In this document: in pieces, positions 53,508 through 61,782 of the stretch
Numbering within the stretch: the stretch's first letter is position 1
Layout of the letters: every line of letters starts with the position of its first letter
DNA from: Cellvibrionaceae bacterium
GTDB lineage: Bacteria; Pseudomonadota; Gammaproteobacteria; Pseudomonadales; Cellvibrionaceae
Assembly: GCA_021151695.1 (NCBI GenBank)
Contig: JAGKWU010000010.1
Location: forward strand, 294,692-358,691
DNA length: 64,000 nt
Direction: 5' to 3'
The notes under the pieces: generated by a model
Seen by the model: only the letters and a program-made list of their open reading frames with translations
Told to the model about the DNA's origin: nothing
The model's database searches: none
Translations under genes and position numbers: made by a program

Positions 53508-53745
53508 TGTAGGGCTGGTGTCCACATGGTGTAGGGGTGTTCGCTATTGAACTTTGAAGAGAGTAAATCCAACAGCGTTTAGCAAGAAATGAACCAGCTG
53601 CCTTTAAAGGGATTTGCGAGGATTTTGGGATGGTTTGTGGTGATATATCAGCAATTATTTCGACGAGGGAGTTGATTTTTCAGCAGTTCTGCTTGTGCGC
53701 AAGTGGTATTTAGCTGCATTTCATCACTGGTTCTTATATAAAAGG

Positions 53746-53844
53746 GAATCGTCATCCTCAGCTAGGCGCCCCCACTCACGGGGATCCAGTTCTTGAATAT
53801 GGTGTTTAACTGCTGGATCCCCGCTGCGCGAGGATGACGACTCC
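53746..53844. repeat. Inverted-repeat element, GGATCCCCG/GATGACG family
   Basis: The left arm runs 'GTCATCCTCAGC...GGGGATCCAGTTCTTG' and the right arm 'CTGGATCCCCGCTGCGCGAG' continues 'GATGACGACTCCC', enclosing a short spacer. The same element is at 43318-43497. Between this and the RND gene (53508-53745) no gene is seen. Confidence 0.82.
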
Positions 53845-53877
53845 CATTTAAAATAAGAGACTGGTTTCCCTCGTTCC

Positions 53878-53914
53878 CTCGCCGGGCGCCCCAAGCTCCA
53901 GCTTGGGAACGCAG
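53878..53914. repeat. CCCAAGC/GCTTGGG palindrome copy
   Basis: 'GCCCCAAGCTCCAGCTTGGG' and flanks, a member of the dispersed family described at 6013, placed 40 bases after the GH51 stop. Confidence 0.65.
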
Positions 53915-53955
53915 TGTGTGGCAGGGGTTTCTGGCGTGGCCAACAACCTGGATTT

Positions 53956-55932
53956 TTACTTAACCTTAAACCTCAAAACATTCACAGAGTAGGGCGCAAG
54001 CTCCTGACTCAATTTATCGCCCTTGGCAACAAAGATTTTTTCCGTAGGATAAATATTTTTAGGAGCCTCAAATGAATTGAGATCATCCAGTTTTGGGCTC
54101 GACAGGCTGATGCGTTTACCATTGCCCGCTGCATTGGCTCCGCTGATGTTGATATTAACCGGTTGCGCCTTTGCATCCGTATTAACCAGCTTGATAATGA
54201 TTTCTTTGGTGCTCTCATCCTTCGAGGCTACGGCAAAAATATTTTCCTGTCCCGTTACTGCAGAACCCTGGTAAGTAATGCCAAGGCCTTGCGTGCCCTT
54301 ATTATTCGAGAAAAGTTTCTGCACGTAATAATTGGCCGAACCATAGGATTCCAAATTGTTAAACCAGATTAAATCCGGCGTCCATTGCCAGGCATCTACA
54401 TGTGCTAACAGCGGAGCATAGGAAGTCAGGCTCACCACATCAGCATTGCGCTCCAGGCCGGTCATAAAGGCAGCTTCAGAAAAGGCTGTCTCCCAATTGT
54501 TTTTATTGTCAGGGCTTGCGGGTGCAACACTTTGTGCGGCGTACTCACCGGCAAACACTTTGGGCGCGTTGCGATCATAGTTATCGTAGCGCGTGGCGTT
54601 TTCGCGAAACCATTTTGCATCCTTGTAATAATGCTCATCCACCAATTCGGCGTTGAGTTTTTTCAGCTCAGCTTTCGCATAATCAAAATGTGGGCCGTCG
54701 GGGAAAGGGCCTGTGCCCGAGACAATTTTTATATCTGGATATTTGGCTTTAATTGCCGCCTGGAACACTTTAAAACGCTCAATGTATTGATAGCCCCACT
54801 GCTCATTACCAACCCCAATCATAGTGAGGTTAAAAGGCTTTGCGTGGCCAAGATCAGCGCGCAGCTTGCCCCATTTGGTGGTTTGGTCGCCGTTGGCGAA
54901 TTCAATCAAATCCAGCGCGTCTTGCACATAAGGATCGAGTTCGGCCATAGGCGCCAATTCACCCGAGTTAAATTGGCAGGCGATACCGCAACTTAAAATG
55001 GGAAGCGGGGATGCACCTATATCTTCCGCCAGTTGGAAGTATTCGTAAAAACCCAAACCAAAGGATTGGAAATAATCAGGTGTTGCCCTGTGAGTAAATT
55101 CCATATTCCAGCGGCTGATTTTTAATTCGCGGTTTTCAGGATCTCCCAACGTCTTCTTCCACTGGTAACGTTCTGCCAAGGTGCGACCTTCCACAATACA
55201 GCCGCCAGGAAAGCGCAAAAAGCCAGGCTTCAAATCATATAGCAATTGCGCCAGGTCTTTACGTAATCCGCCTTTGCGATGCTTCCAGGTTTCCTCGGGA
55301 AAGAGCGAAATCATATCCAGGTCTATATTGCCTTTCCCTACAAAGGAAACCTTGAGACGTGCTTTGGCTTCGGTGGCGTTTGCCGTTATTTGCGCGGAAT
55401 AATGTTTCCACTCGGGAGCATCTGGCGCAATGCTGGTTTCGCCGAGTACTTTGTTATCCTTATCGATGAGTTGCACCAGAATCTTTTTAACACCGGCCTC
55501 AGGATTGGCAGCTTTCAGGTTGAAGTTGTAGCGCGCCGATTTTTTTACACCCATGCCACGAAAGCCTTCGTTAATAAGCTCGTAGCCCTTATCGGTGTTG
55601 ACGCTCACGCGCAAAAAATTTTTATTACTGGTGTTTTCGCTGGTATGAATAATATTCGCGATACCGGATTGCTCATTGAAGGAGTAGGGGCTGCTATTGG
55701 GTTGCTTCCAGCCCATCATGGGCGCTTCAAATTCAAAAGAGCGGTTCTTCACCATCTCGGCATAAAGGCCGCCATCTGCGGCAAAATTAATATCCTCAAA
55801 GAAGATGCCGTACATGGTGGGCTGGATATGAGTTTTGATAGTAGATGCATCCAGGTCAAGATCTATCGCCCAGCTGTTAGCTGCACCCAACAGCAGACCA
55901 ATGGTGGCAAGCCTCTTTATGTTGTTTCTCAT
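53956..55932 (-). CDS. Secreted GH51 alpha-L-arabinofuranosidase
   Basis: 658 residues with a signal peptide ('LATIGLLLGAANSWA'). It has an N-terminal 'TMYGIFFEDINFAADGGLYAEM' typical of GH51, an inserted carbohydrate-binding-like region (about 75-215), then the catalytic barrel with 'FLRFPGGCIVEG'. The acid/base E377 is in 'GVGNEQWGYQY' and the nucleophile E463 in 'FAGEYAAQS'. A C-terminal beta domain follows. It releases arabinose side chains from arabinoxylan or arabinan outside the cytoplasm. It is a single gene with a possible operator upstream. Confidence 0.93.
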   Translation of the reverse strand: MRNNIKRLATIGLLLGAANSWAIDLDLDASTIKTHIQPTMYGIFFEDINFAADGGLYAEMVKNRSFEFEAPMMGWKQPNSSPYSFNEQSGIANIIHTSENTSNKNFLRVSVNTDKGYELINEGFRGMGVKKSARYNFNLKAANPEAGVKKILVQLIDKDNKVLGETSIAPDAPEWKHYSAQITANATEAKARLKVSFVGKGNIDLDMISLFPEETWKHRKGGLRKDLAQLLYDLKPGFLRFPGGCIVEGRTLAERYQWKKTLGDPENRELKISRWNMEFTHRATPDYFQSFGLGFYEYFQLAEDIGASPLPILSCGIACQFNSGELAPMAELDPYVQDALDLIEFANGDQTTKWGKLRADLGHAKPFNLTMIGVGNEQWGYQYIERFKVFQAAIKAKYPDIKIVSGTGPFPDGPHFDYAKAELKKLNAELVDEHYYKDAKWFRENATRYDNYDRNAPKVFAGEYAAQSVAPASPDNKNNWETAFSEAAFMTGLERNADVVSLTSYAPLLAHVDAWQWTPDLIWFNNLESYGSANYYVQKLFSNNKGTQGLGITYQGSAVTGQENIFAVASKDESTKEIIIKLVNTDAKAQPVNINISGANAAGNGKRISLSSPKLDDLNSFEAPKNIYPTEKIFVAKGDKLSQELAPYSVNVLRFKVK

Positions 55933-55980
55933 CCTGTGTTCCTGTTAGTTGATAATGGTGTTATTAGTTGTAGTTTATTA

Positions 55981-55993
55981 ATTGTCATACAAT
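55981..55993. promoter_or_regulatory. Palindrome ATTGTCATACAAT upstream of the GH51 gene
   Basis: Inverted repeat ATTGT-CAT-ACAAT, about 50 bases before the gene start. Its form is that of a binding site for GntR/FCD-type regulators (TTGTATGACAA-like). It is a candidate operator only. Confidence 0.4.
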
Positions 55994-56113
55994 ATGGGGC
56001 GCTTTGCAAATTCAAATTTTTTGCAGTGATGGTTAGTGCTGGTTATGATGGGCGGGCGTCACTGTGTATTGGTTTGATACTGATTTAAAACAATAAAGAA
56101 CAGGAGTTTTGTT

Positions 56114-56617
56114 ATGCAGGTAAGAGCTTGTCGTCCGGAAGATATTCCTTCCATTTGCGATATCTACAATCACTATATTTTGAATACCGCCATCACCTTT
56201 GAAGAGGAGCCCGTCACTGTTGATACTATGCAGCAGCGCATAGAGGCTTACACAAAAGTGTATCCCTGGTTGGTGTGCGAGGATGCAGGGCGCGTGGTGG
56301 GTTATGCCTATGCGACTAAATGGCGCGAGCGCGCGGCTTATCGGCATTCATGTGAGATCACGGTTTATGTCGATAAAGACCAGGGCCGCAAAGGTTATGG
56401 CAAGGCGCTTTACGCGGAGCTCTTAACAAAGCTTGAGCAAAGTTGTCATCTTATACTTGCCGGTATAGCGCTTCCCAATGATGCGAGTGTCGGTATACAT
56501 GAAAGTTTTGGTTTTAATAAGGTCGCTCACTTTTCGCAAGTAGGCCGCAAGTTTAATCAGTGGGTGGATGTTGGTTATTGGCAAAAAGTTATTCAGGCTG
56601 ATTGCGAATTAAAATAA
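56114..56617 (+). CDS. GNAT acetyltransferase, phosphinothricin/methionine-sulfone type
   Basis: 167 residues with ribosome-binding site 'AGGAG'. The family pattern is 'DIPSICDIYNHYILNTAITF', 'WLVCEDAGRVVGYAYA', the acetyl-CoA loop 'QGRKGYGKALY' and 'GIALPNDASVGIHESFGF'. It matches Pat/MnaT-like enzymes that N-acetylate phosphinothricin or methionine sulfone/sulfoximine. Its natural role is probably detoxification. Confidence 0.88.
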   Translation: MQVRACRPEDIPSICDIYNHYILNTAITFEEEPVTVDTMQQRIEAYTKVYPWLVCEDAGRVVGYAYATKWRERAAYRHSCEITVYVDKDQGRKGYGKALYAELLTKLEQSCHLILAGIALPNDASVGIHESFGFNKVAHFSQVGRKFNQWVDVGYWQKVIQADCELK

Positions 56618-56644
56618 CTTGATAATCCGGCAAGGCTTGCGCCC

Positions 56645-57880
56645 TTATTCATAATGGCTTATCCGGTTGCGTGGCAGTGCGATGGACAAGAGTGCCGCAA
56701 TACCAATAAACATCGCCGATACCCATAAACAAACCGCGAGGCCAGCGGTTTGGTAAATCCAGCCGGACAAGAGTGTGCCTATTAAGCGCCCCAGCGCATT
56801 GGCCATGTAATAAAAACCCACGTCCAGTGATACACCATCTTGCTTGGCATAGCTCACGATTAAAAAGCTGTGGATGGATGAATTAATCGCGAAGCAAATC
56901 CCGAAGATAATCAGGCCGGCAATAAGGGCGTAGGCGATGGGAAGTGCAAAATAAAAACTTGCCGCTATACCTGCAGTTACTGCGCCCAATATCAACGCCC
57001 ACACAAATGCTGAGCGGCCGTCGGGTGTATGCGCGCTGAGGGTTTTTAGCAGCGGGGGCGCCAGCGATTGCACAATGCCGTAGCCTATAACCCAGCTGGC
57101 AAGAAAGCCGCCTACCCACCAAAAGTTCCAATTCAATTGGTTGGCGAGAAATACCGGCAGCGCGACTACAAACCAGACATCGCGCGCACCAAATAAAAAT
57201 AAACGCGCGGCCGACAACAGATTAATAGCCCTGCTTTTGGAAAACAGCTCGCGAAATTTGGGTTTGCTTTTGGCTTTGCCTAAATCCTGCTTAAGTAAAA
57301 ATAAACTCAGCAACCAAACAATACCCAGCGTGGCTGCCATGCTGGCAAGCGCTGTTTGAAACCCCAAAGTGGTGAGCAATGCGCCGCCCAGAAAAAATCC
57401 CACGCCTTTGAGCGCATTTTTGGAACCAGTCAGCATGGCAACCCATTTGAATAGTTGCCCTTGCTGATCCGGCGCTATCAATAATTTAATAGCGCTCTTC
57501 GCACTCATTTTATTCAAATCTTTGGCGATACCGGACATCGCTTGCGCCGCCATCACCCAAGGCACTGTCAGGGCGGTAGAGGGGAGGGCCAGCATCAATA
57601 AAGCAATCACTTGCATCACCAAACCCAGGTTCATGGTGCGATTCAAGCCCATACGCGCACCCAGATAACCACCCAATAAATTGGTGATCACCCCGAATAC
57701 TTCATAAAACAAAAACAAGCTGGCAATTTGCAAAGGGCTGTAACCCAATTGATGGAAATGCAAAACCACCAGCATGCGCAGTGCACCATCAGTCAGGGTA
57801 AAAGCCCAGTAGTTGCCGGTGATGAGTGCGTATTGTTTTATGGCGCTATCCATTTGTTTTGCGGCATGATCCGTAGACAT
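56645..57880 (-). CDS. arsJ: ArsJ, MFS exporter of 1-arseno-3-phosphoglycerate
   Basis: 411 residues from ATG 57880, whose A overlaps the stop of the GAPDH gene (TAATG). About 11-12 membrane helices. Sequence features such as 'NYWAFTLTDGALRMLVVLHF', 'GLNRTMNLGLVMQ' and 'GIAKDLNKMSAKSAIK' are those of the ArsJ family. The transporter removes the organoarsenical made by the adjacent GAPDH from arsenate and glyceraldehyde-3-phosphate. It is the third gene of an arsR-gapdh-arsJ operon. Confidence 0.9.
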   Translation of the reverse strand: MSTDHAAKQMDSAIKQYALITGNYWAFTLTDGALRMLVVLHFHQLGYSPLQIASLFLFYEVFGVITNLLGGYLGARMGLNRTMNLGLVMQVIALLMLALPSTALTVPWVMAAQAMSGIAKDLNKMSAKSAIKLLIAPDQQGQLFKWVAMLTGSKNALKGVGFFLGGALLTTLGFQTALASMAATLGIVWLLSLFLLKQDLGKAKSKPKFRELFSKSRAINLLSAARLFLFGARDVWFVVALPVFLANQLNWNFWWVGGFLASWVIGYGIVQSLAPPLLKTLSAHTPDGRSAFVWALILGAVTAGIAASFYFALPIAYALIAGLIIFGICFAINSSIHSFLIVSYAKQDGVSLDVGFYYMANALGRLIGTLLSGWIYQTAGLAVCLWVSAMFIGIAALLSIALPRNRISHYE

Positions 57881-58890
57881 TACAAATCCGCCAAGCCCAC
57901 ATAGCGAGCCAATTCGGCGGTGCGGTTTGAGTAACCCCATTCGTTGTCGTACCAGGCGTAGATTTTCACCTGGGTGCCGTTGGTAACCATGGTGGAGAGT
58001 GCATCGACTATGGATGAGCGCGGGTCTCCGCAATAATCGGTAGATACCAATGGCCGCTCTTCGTAACCGAGAATATTCTGCAGCTCATTTTCACTCGCCG
58101 CTTTTAAAAAGCCATTTACTTCTTCAGCGGTGGTTGCGCGCTCAACTTCGAATACGCAATCCGTAATAGAGGCATTAGCGAGCGGAACGCGCACCGCATG
58201 TCCATTCAAGCGGCCGCGCAACTCCGGGAAAATTTCGGCAATGGCCGTCGCTGAGCCGGTGGTGGTTGGAATCAAGTTAGAACCGGAGGCGCGTGCGCGG
58301 CGCAAATCCTTGTGAGGTTGATCAAGCACTGACTGGGTGTTGGTCAGGTTGTGGATAGTGGTGATGGAGCCGTGGCGAATGCCGAGCTGTTCGTGAATCA
58401 CTTTTACCACTGGCGCAAGGCAATTAGTGGTGCAAGATGCGGCAGTCACTATGCGATGTTGCGAGGGGTTAAATAGCTGATGGTTTACGCCCATCACAAT
58501 ATTGAGCACCTCTGCTTCTTTTACCGGTGCACTGACCACCACGCGTTTAACGCCCTGGTCGAGATAAGCTTGTAACAGCTCCACCGCGCGCATCTTGCCA
58601 CTGGCCTCGATAACAATATCGCAGCCCGACCAATCTGTACCTGCAATGGCTTTATTGGCAGTGACTCTTATGGTTTTGCCATTAATGCAGAGCATGCCAT
58701 TTTCTGCTGTCACATCTTCTGGCCAAGTGCCCTGCACCGAATCAAACTTTAACAAGTGGGCACAGGTCTCTGCGTTCATCGCGGGGTCGTTAATCCGCAC
58801 AAATTCAAACTCCGGCCAATGCCATGAGGCGCGCAAGGTAAGGCGGCCAATGCGGCCGAAACCATTAATACCAATTTTGATTTTCTTCAT
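57880..58890 (-). CDS. ArsJ-associated glyceraldehyde-3-phosphate dehydrogenase
   Basis: 336 residues, a full-length GAPDH: NAD-binding '[11 protein letters not shown]', catalytic C153 in '[11 protein letters not shown]', and the C-terminal '[11 protein letters not shown]'. With arsJ immediately downstream (1-base overlap) and arsR upstream, it fits the arsenate-resistance type that forms 1-arseno-3-phosphoglycerate instead of, or besides, a glycolytic role. Confidence 0.93.
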   Translation of the reverse strand: MKKIKIGINGFGRIGRLTLRASWHWPEFEFVRINDPAMNAETCAHLLKFDSVQGTWPEDVTAENGMLCINGKTIRVTANKAIAGTDWSGCDIVIEASGKMRAVELLQAYLDQGVKRVVVSAPVKEAEVLNIVMGVNHQLFNPSQHRIVTAASCTTNCLAPVVKVIHEQLGIRHGSITTIHNLTNTQSVLDQPHKDLRRARASGSNLIPTTTGSATAIAEIFPELRGRLNGHAVRVPLANASITDCVFEVERATTAEEVNGFLKAASENELQNILGYEERPLVSTDYCGDPRSSIVDALSTMVTNGTQVKIYAWYDNEWGYSNRTAELARYVGLADL

Positions 58891-58910
58891 GGTGTGTCCC
58901 TAAAAATTAA

Positions 58911-59258
58911 TTAGCAGCAAGATTTGCTTCGCTCGGGCCGGCTGCCCATGGTGCAAAGTTTTTTGAGGTTGGAATCTATATAGCTTTTGTTGGATTGGGT
59001 GATATCCGCCAGCACGGCTTTGGCCCAAGTGGGTAACTCAGGATTAAGCCGATAATAAATCCACTGGCCCTGACGGCGATCCAGCACCACTTTTTGCTCG
59101 CGCAGTAATGCCAGGTGCCGGGAAATCTTCGGCTGTATTTCCTGCAGCGCTTCCATCAGCTCGCACACACACAGCTCACCCTCGGCTTGTATAAGCATCA
59201 GGGATTTAAGCCGTGTCTCATCAGAAAGGCTTTTAAAAAACTGGAGGGGATCAATCAT
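58911..59258 (-). CDS. arsR: ArsR/SmtB-family arsenic-responsive repressor
   Basis: 115 residues from ATG 59258, which has 'TTGGAG' upstream. A TTG four codons earlier is less likely. It is a winged helix-turn-helix with the arsenic-sensing motif 'ELCVCEL' (C30, C32) as in enterobacterial ArsR, the recognition helix 'IQPKISRHLALLREQKVV' and a C-terminal Cys pair. It represses the operon it heads and releases DNA when trivalent arsenic binds. Confidence 0.92.
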   Translation of the reverse strand: MIDPLQFFKSLSDETRLKSLMLIQAEGELCVCELMEALQEIQPKISRHLALLREQKVVLDRRQGQWIYYRLNPELPTWAKAVLADITQSNKSYIDSNLKKLCTMGSRPERSKSCC

Positions 59259-59289
59259 GGTTCGCTCCAAGGAAAAGTGGAAAATAGAG

Positions 59290-59307
59290 TATACGTTTTT
59301 TCATATG
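59290..59307. promoter_or_regulatory. Possible ArsR operator
   Basis: 'TATACGTTTTTTCATATG', an imperfect inverted repeat of ATA-rich hexamers around six T, about 35-50 bases upstream of arsR. It has the form of ArsR/SmtB sites, but the symmetry is weak. Confidence 0.35.
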
Positions 59308-59725
59308 TGTGCAAACTGACGACAAAATGCAGCCAAACCCGCTCACAAAGCGAAGCGGCCATTGACAGGGCAATTTAGGTGACTATTCTTGGGTCTGCTT
59401 TAAAGCAATCGGCGCGAGTGTCAGGAGATGGTGGGTGCTGGGTTGGGGTGTTGTGATATTCCCTCCTTAATTTCCACTCTAAGTTTTTCTCGCCAGATTA
59501 ATATCGGTTTGGGTCGGCTTTCGACTCAGAACGGGCGCTCAGTTCAAGCCTAATATTAATTGTTGCTGCATAAGCGGCTGCCGCCGTATATCAACCCCTC
59601 TAGACAAGCGGTTATTGACATGATTGGCCAGGGTTTTTTAATGACTACACACTTTTGAAATTGATGCGCGTCTGAGTGATATACAGCTTTACCCGTTTAA
59701 TAAACTGTTATTTTTGGAAAAATAG
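59308..59725. other. Intergenic region at the left edge of the AT-rich island
   Basis: About 420 bases with no credible gene. Composition shifts from moderate GC to AT-rich over this stretch. No complete attC, attI or integrase sequence was recognised here. Confidence 0.4.
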
Positions 59726-60238
59726 ATGTCTACTGAAAATTATAAGTTGCTATATGAGATTTCCAAAAAAGCAATGGAAGACGAAATAGAACGCATCAAG
59801 AAATTAGATGAAAAAGCCAGTAAGCTCCTAACGGTTGTTGGGATTGTCATTGTTGCTTTTACTGCGCTAATTAAAGAGGCTGCCGACTTCAACTTTGAAT
59901 GCCATTTATACGTAAAAATTTTATTTTGGTTCATGGCGGGTCTTTCTTACCTAGTATTAATATACTCTTGGGGAGTTCTGCTAGCTGTATTTAAACTTAT
60001 GGATGTCGCAAAGTTACCGCTAAACAACGAAACATTTGACTTTTTTGAAAATGAAAGTTTAATTACATGCTATTGGGCGTTAGCAAAAAAATGCAAAGAA
60101 AGCGTTGACCTCAATAGTGAGAATATAGGTTTTAAAATCAGAAAATTAAACCTCGCATATGAAAATATTCAATTTTCTGCATGGTGTGTTTCTATAACAC
60201 TTATTATAATTTTTTTAACAAAAATATTTGGAGTATAA
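59726..60238 (+). CDS. Three-helix membrane protein, SLATT-like layout
   Basis: 170 residues, AT-rich. A charged helix (about 5-33) precedes two close membrane helices (about 34-52 and 63-90), and a third helix lies at the C-terminus (about 150-168) after a soluble segment with 'ENESLITCYWALAKKCKES'. The helix plus paired-membrane-helix layout resembles SLATT-type effectors linked to bacterial conflict systems. I cannot show homology. It is followed after one base by a 45-codon frame and then an attC-like fragment, so it may be a gene cassette. Confidence 0.68.
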   Translation: MSTENYKLLYEISKKAMEDEIERIKKLDEKASKLLTVVGIVIVAFTALIKEAADFNFECHLYVKILFWFMAGLSYLVLIYSWGVLLAVFKLMDVAKLPLNNETFDFFENESLITCYWALAKKCKESVDLNSENIGFKIRKLNLAYENIQFSAWCVSITLIIIFLTKIFGV

Positions 60239-60239
60239 A

Positions 60240-60377
60240 ATGTCACAACCACCTAAAAACAATCAGCCTGAAAAGGCCAAAGAAGAAAAGCCGAATAAAG
60301 ACGCTGCTTTGCCGCAGCTCAAGATTGTTCTTGAAAGCTATCAAGAAAAAGATATAACTGGAAAAACTAGAAAATAA
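60240..60377 (+). CDS. Small charged protein downstream of the membrane protein
   Basis: 45 residues, starting one base after the preceding stop ('TAAAATG' context). It is very rich in Lys, Glu, Pro and Gln: 'MSQPPKNNQPEKAKEEKPNK', then 'LPQLKIVLESYQEKDI'. The tight spacing suggests translational coupling with the membrane protein. The family is unknown. A non-functional frame cannot be excluded. Confidence 0.5.
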   Translation: MSQPPKNNQPEKAKEEKPNKDAALPQLKIVLESYQEKDITGKTRK

Positions 60378-60432
60378 CAAGCCGCATTGCAGCACCGCCT
60401 TCGGCGCTGGACAGTTTTTAAGTCGCAGTTTT
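60378..60432. other. Degenerate attC-like sequence
   Basis: The preceding stop leads into 'TAACAAGCCGCATTGCAGCA' and a hairpin 'CCGCCTTCGGCG', the look of the left half of an attC site. The consensus right core GTTRRRY is not present. The 14 bases 'CATTGCAGCACCGC' recur after the HEPN-like gene (about 61500), supporting a common origin. Confidence 0.4.
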
Positions 60433-60792
60433 GTGGGTAAGATCAATTGCAAACCAACAACAATCAAGGATATAACAATAACCAATACGGTTACAAATTC
60501 AAGCGCTTTTTGTTTTGCTTGTGGTCAAGCTATTGACTCACGGGCAGAAATTTGCCCGAAATGTGGAGTAAGACAAAAATCTGTATCAGGAAAGAAAAGC
60601 AGAGTAACCGCTGCTCTTTTGGCTTTCTTTCTTGGTGGGTTCGGAGTTCATAAATTTTATCTTGGGCGTGTAGGGCAAGGTATCCTTTATCTACTCTTTT
60701 TTTGGACATTTATACCAGCGATCATTGCTTTTATTGAGTTCATTATTTATCTGTGCATGTCTGATGAAGAATTTTCAGTCAAGTATGGCTAA
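60433..60792 (+). CDS. TM2-domain protein with N-terminal zinc ribbon
   Basis: 119 residues from GTG 60433. No ATG is available before the zinc ribbon, so the start is uncertain and the first 25 residues may not be translated. 'CFACGQAI...CPKCGV' forms a four-Cys zinc ribbon. After a basic stretch the TM2 domain has 'LLAFFLGGFGVHKFYLGRVG' and a second helix. TM2 proteins are small membrane proteins of unknown function, often carried on mobile DNA. An attC-like site follows its stop directly. Confidence 0.75.
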   Translation: MGKINCKPTTIKDITITNTVTNSSAFCFACGQAIDSRAEICPKCGVRQKSVSGKKSRVTAALLAFFLGGFGVHKFYLGRVGQGILYLLFFWTFIPAIIAFIEFIIYLCMSDEEFSVKYG

Positions 60793-60796
60793 TGTA

Positions 60797-60927
60797 ATCT
60801 AACAAGGAGGTCAAACACCGTTCCGCTTTGCTCCAGTGGACCGTTTGTAAGTAGCGCATTTGGTGAATCGCTGCGCGAGTTTTATCGCAGCCTTACTTAC
60901 ACGCTGCCGTTTACCACAGTGTTAGGC
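60797..60927. other. attC-like recombination site
   Basis: The left inverse core ATCTAAC (60797-60803) fits RYYYAAC and the right core GTTAGGC (60921-60927) fits GTTRRRY. The 131-bp length is within the attC range. The two halves are imperfectly self-complementary: GGTCAAAC with GTTTACC, and GTAAGTA with TACTTAC inside. It lies 4 bases after the TM2 gene and 20 before the next gene, as in integron cassettes. No integrase gene is in the window. Confidence 0.6.
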
Positions 60928-60946
60928 TATGCCAGAAAGGAGAATT

Positions 60947-61495
60947 ATGATAAATCCAGAAATGCAAAAACTAATGGATGAAGCTTTTAAAAACTCTACC
61001 CCAAGACCTGTGTATCAATCCATTTTTAATATGGCCGACAGATATAATCAAACCGCTGAAATGGCATTGGCAAGAATAACACTGAGTCAAGATGCTGATT
61101 TCGTTGCACCGGCAATTATGTGTCGAAGCTTTGCAATTGAGTTGTTATTAAAGTTCTTTTTGGTGTTTGAACATCCTAATATAAGAGATACATCCGAATT
61201 AAAGGGTAAAGTTGATCTTTATGGTCATCCATATTCAATTCTCTTTGGGAGAATCAATGCCGAACATCAAGCTAAAATTGCTAGGAAATTTTCCGAAATA
61301 GCGGAACTTACAACTTCGCCGGAAGAGTTTAAAAAACACTTGATTTCTCTTGGGGATAAACCGTTTGTTGATTTTCGCTATGTTTACGAGGGTGGCGGAA
61401 ATAAATATCTAAATCTGGAATTATTATCAAAAATTTCAAATGCTTTAGGTCTTGCAGCCCAACATCTAGTTAGGAGCGCTAGAAATAAGGCCTAA
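60947..61495 (+). CDS. HEPN-like helical protein, probable cassette gene
   Basis: 182 residues from ATG 60947 behind a strong 'AAAGGAG' site. An all-helical pattern with 'APAIMCRSFAIELLLKFFL' and 'KPFVDFRYVYEGG' resembles HEPN-domain proteins that show 'SFA-E-LK' and 'RYxYE' motifs. No R-x4-6-H nuclease motif is evident, so it may be non-catalytic. It is AT-rich, preceded by an attC-like site and followed by another attC-like fragment. Function unknown, possibly defence or a toxin partner. Confidence 0.65.
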   Translation: MINPEMQKLMDEAFKNSTPRPVYQSIFNMADRYNQTAEMALARITLSQDADFVAPAIMCRSFAIELLLKFFLVFEHPNIRDTSELKGKVDLYGHPYSILFGRINAEHQAKIARKFSEIAELTTSPEEFKKHLISLGDKPFVDFRYVYEGGGNKYLNLELLSKISNALGLAAQHLVRSARNKA

Positions 61496-61530
61496 TAAGT
61501 CATTGCAGCACCGCTCCGCCACTTCCTGCC
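61488..61530. other. Truncated attC-like sequence
   Basis: 'GGCCTAATAAG' (one base off RYYYAAC) overlapping the stop codon, then 'CATTGCAGCACCGCTCCGCC', shared with the fragment at 60378. The right half is missing. An insertion-sequence end begins about 13 bases later. Confidence 0.4.
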
Positions 61531-61542
61531 TAAATAAAATAA

Positions 61543-61662
61543 TTGGGGTCAGAGTGGGCTTCCCCCAGTTAAGCGGATAGCTTTAGTAAAAAGCACTTTA
61601 CCTCTCATATTCTACAGGGCTGAGATAGCCCAAGTATGAATGCCTGCGAGAGTAAAAAGGTG
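61543..61662 (-). mobile_element. IS3-family insertion sequence, terminal relic
   Basis: On the minus strand the last codons of an IS3-type transposase are intact: 'SRRHSYLGYLSPVEYER' and stop (61598-61600). About 55 bases of IS end follow, finishing in 'GACCCCAA'. The rest of the transposase is absent. It separates the cassette-like genes from the NACHT gene. Confidence 0.75.
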
Positions 61663-61782
61663 ACGTAGGGGTTTAATTTTAGTCAACTTGATCATTTAAA
61701 AATCTCTTCATCACCATTTTCTGCGGTTCTTTGATTGCACCCTACGAGCTAAAAAAATCAAATAAAAGATTGAGGTATATAT

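Noticed and set aside
59308..59725. Integron attI/integrase region before the cassette-like genes
   Set aside because: No tyrosine recombinase sequence and no convincing attI core were found in this stretch or elsewhere in the window.
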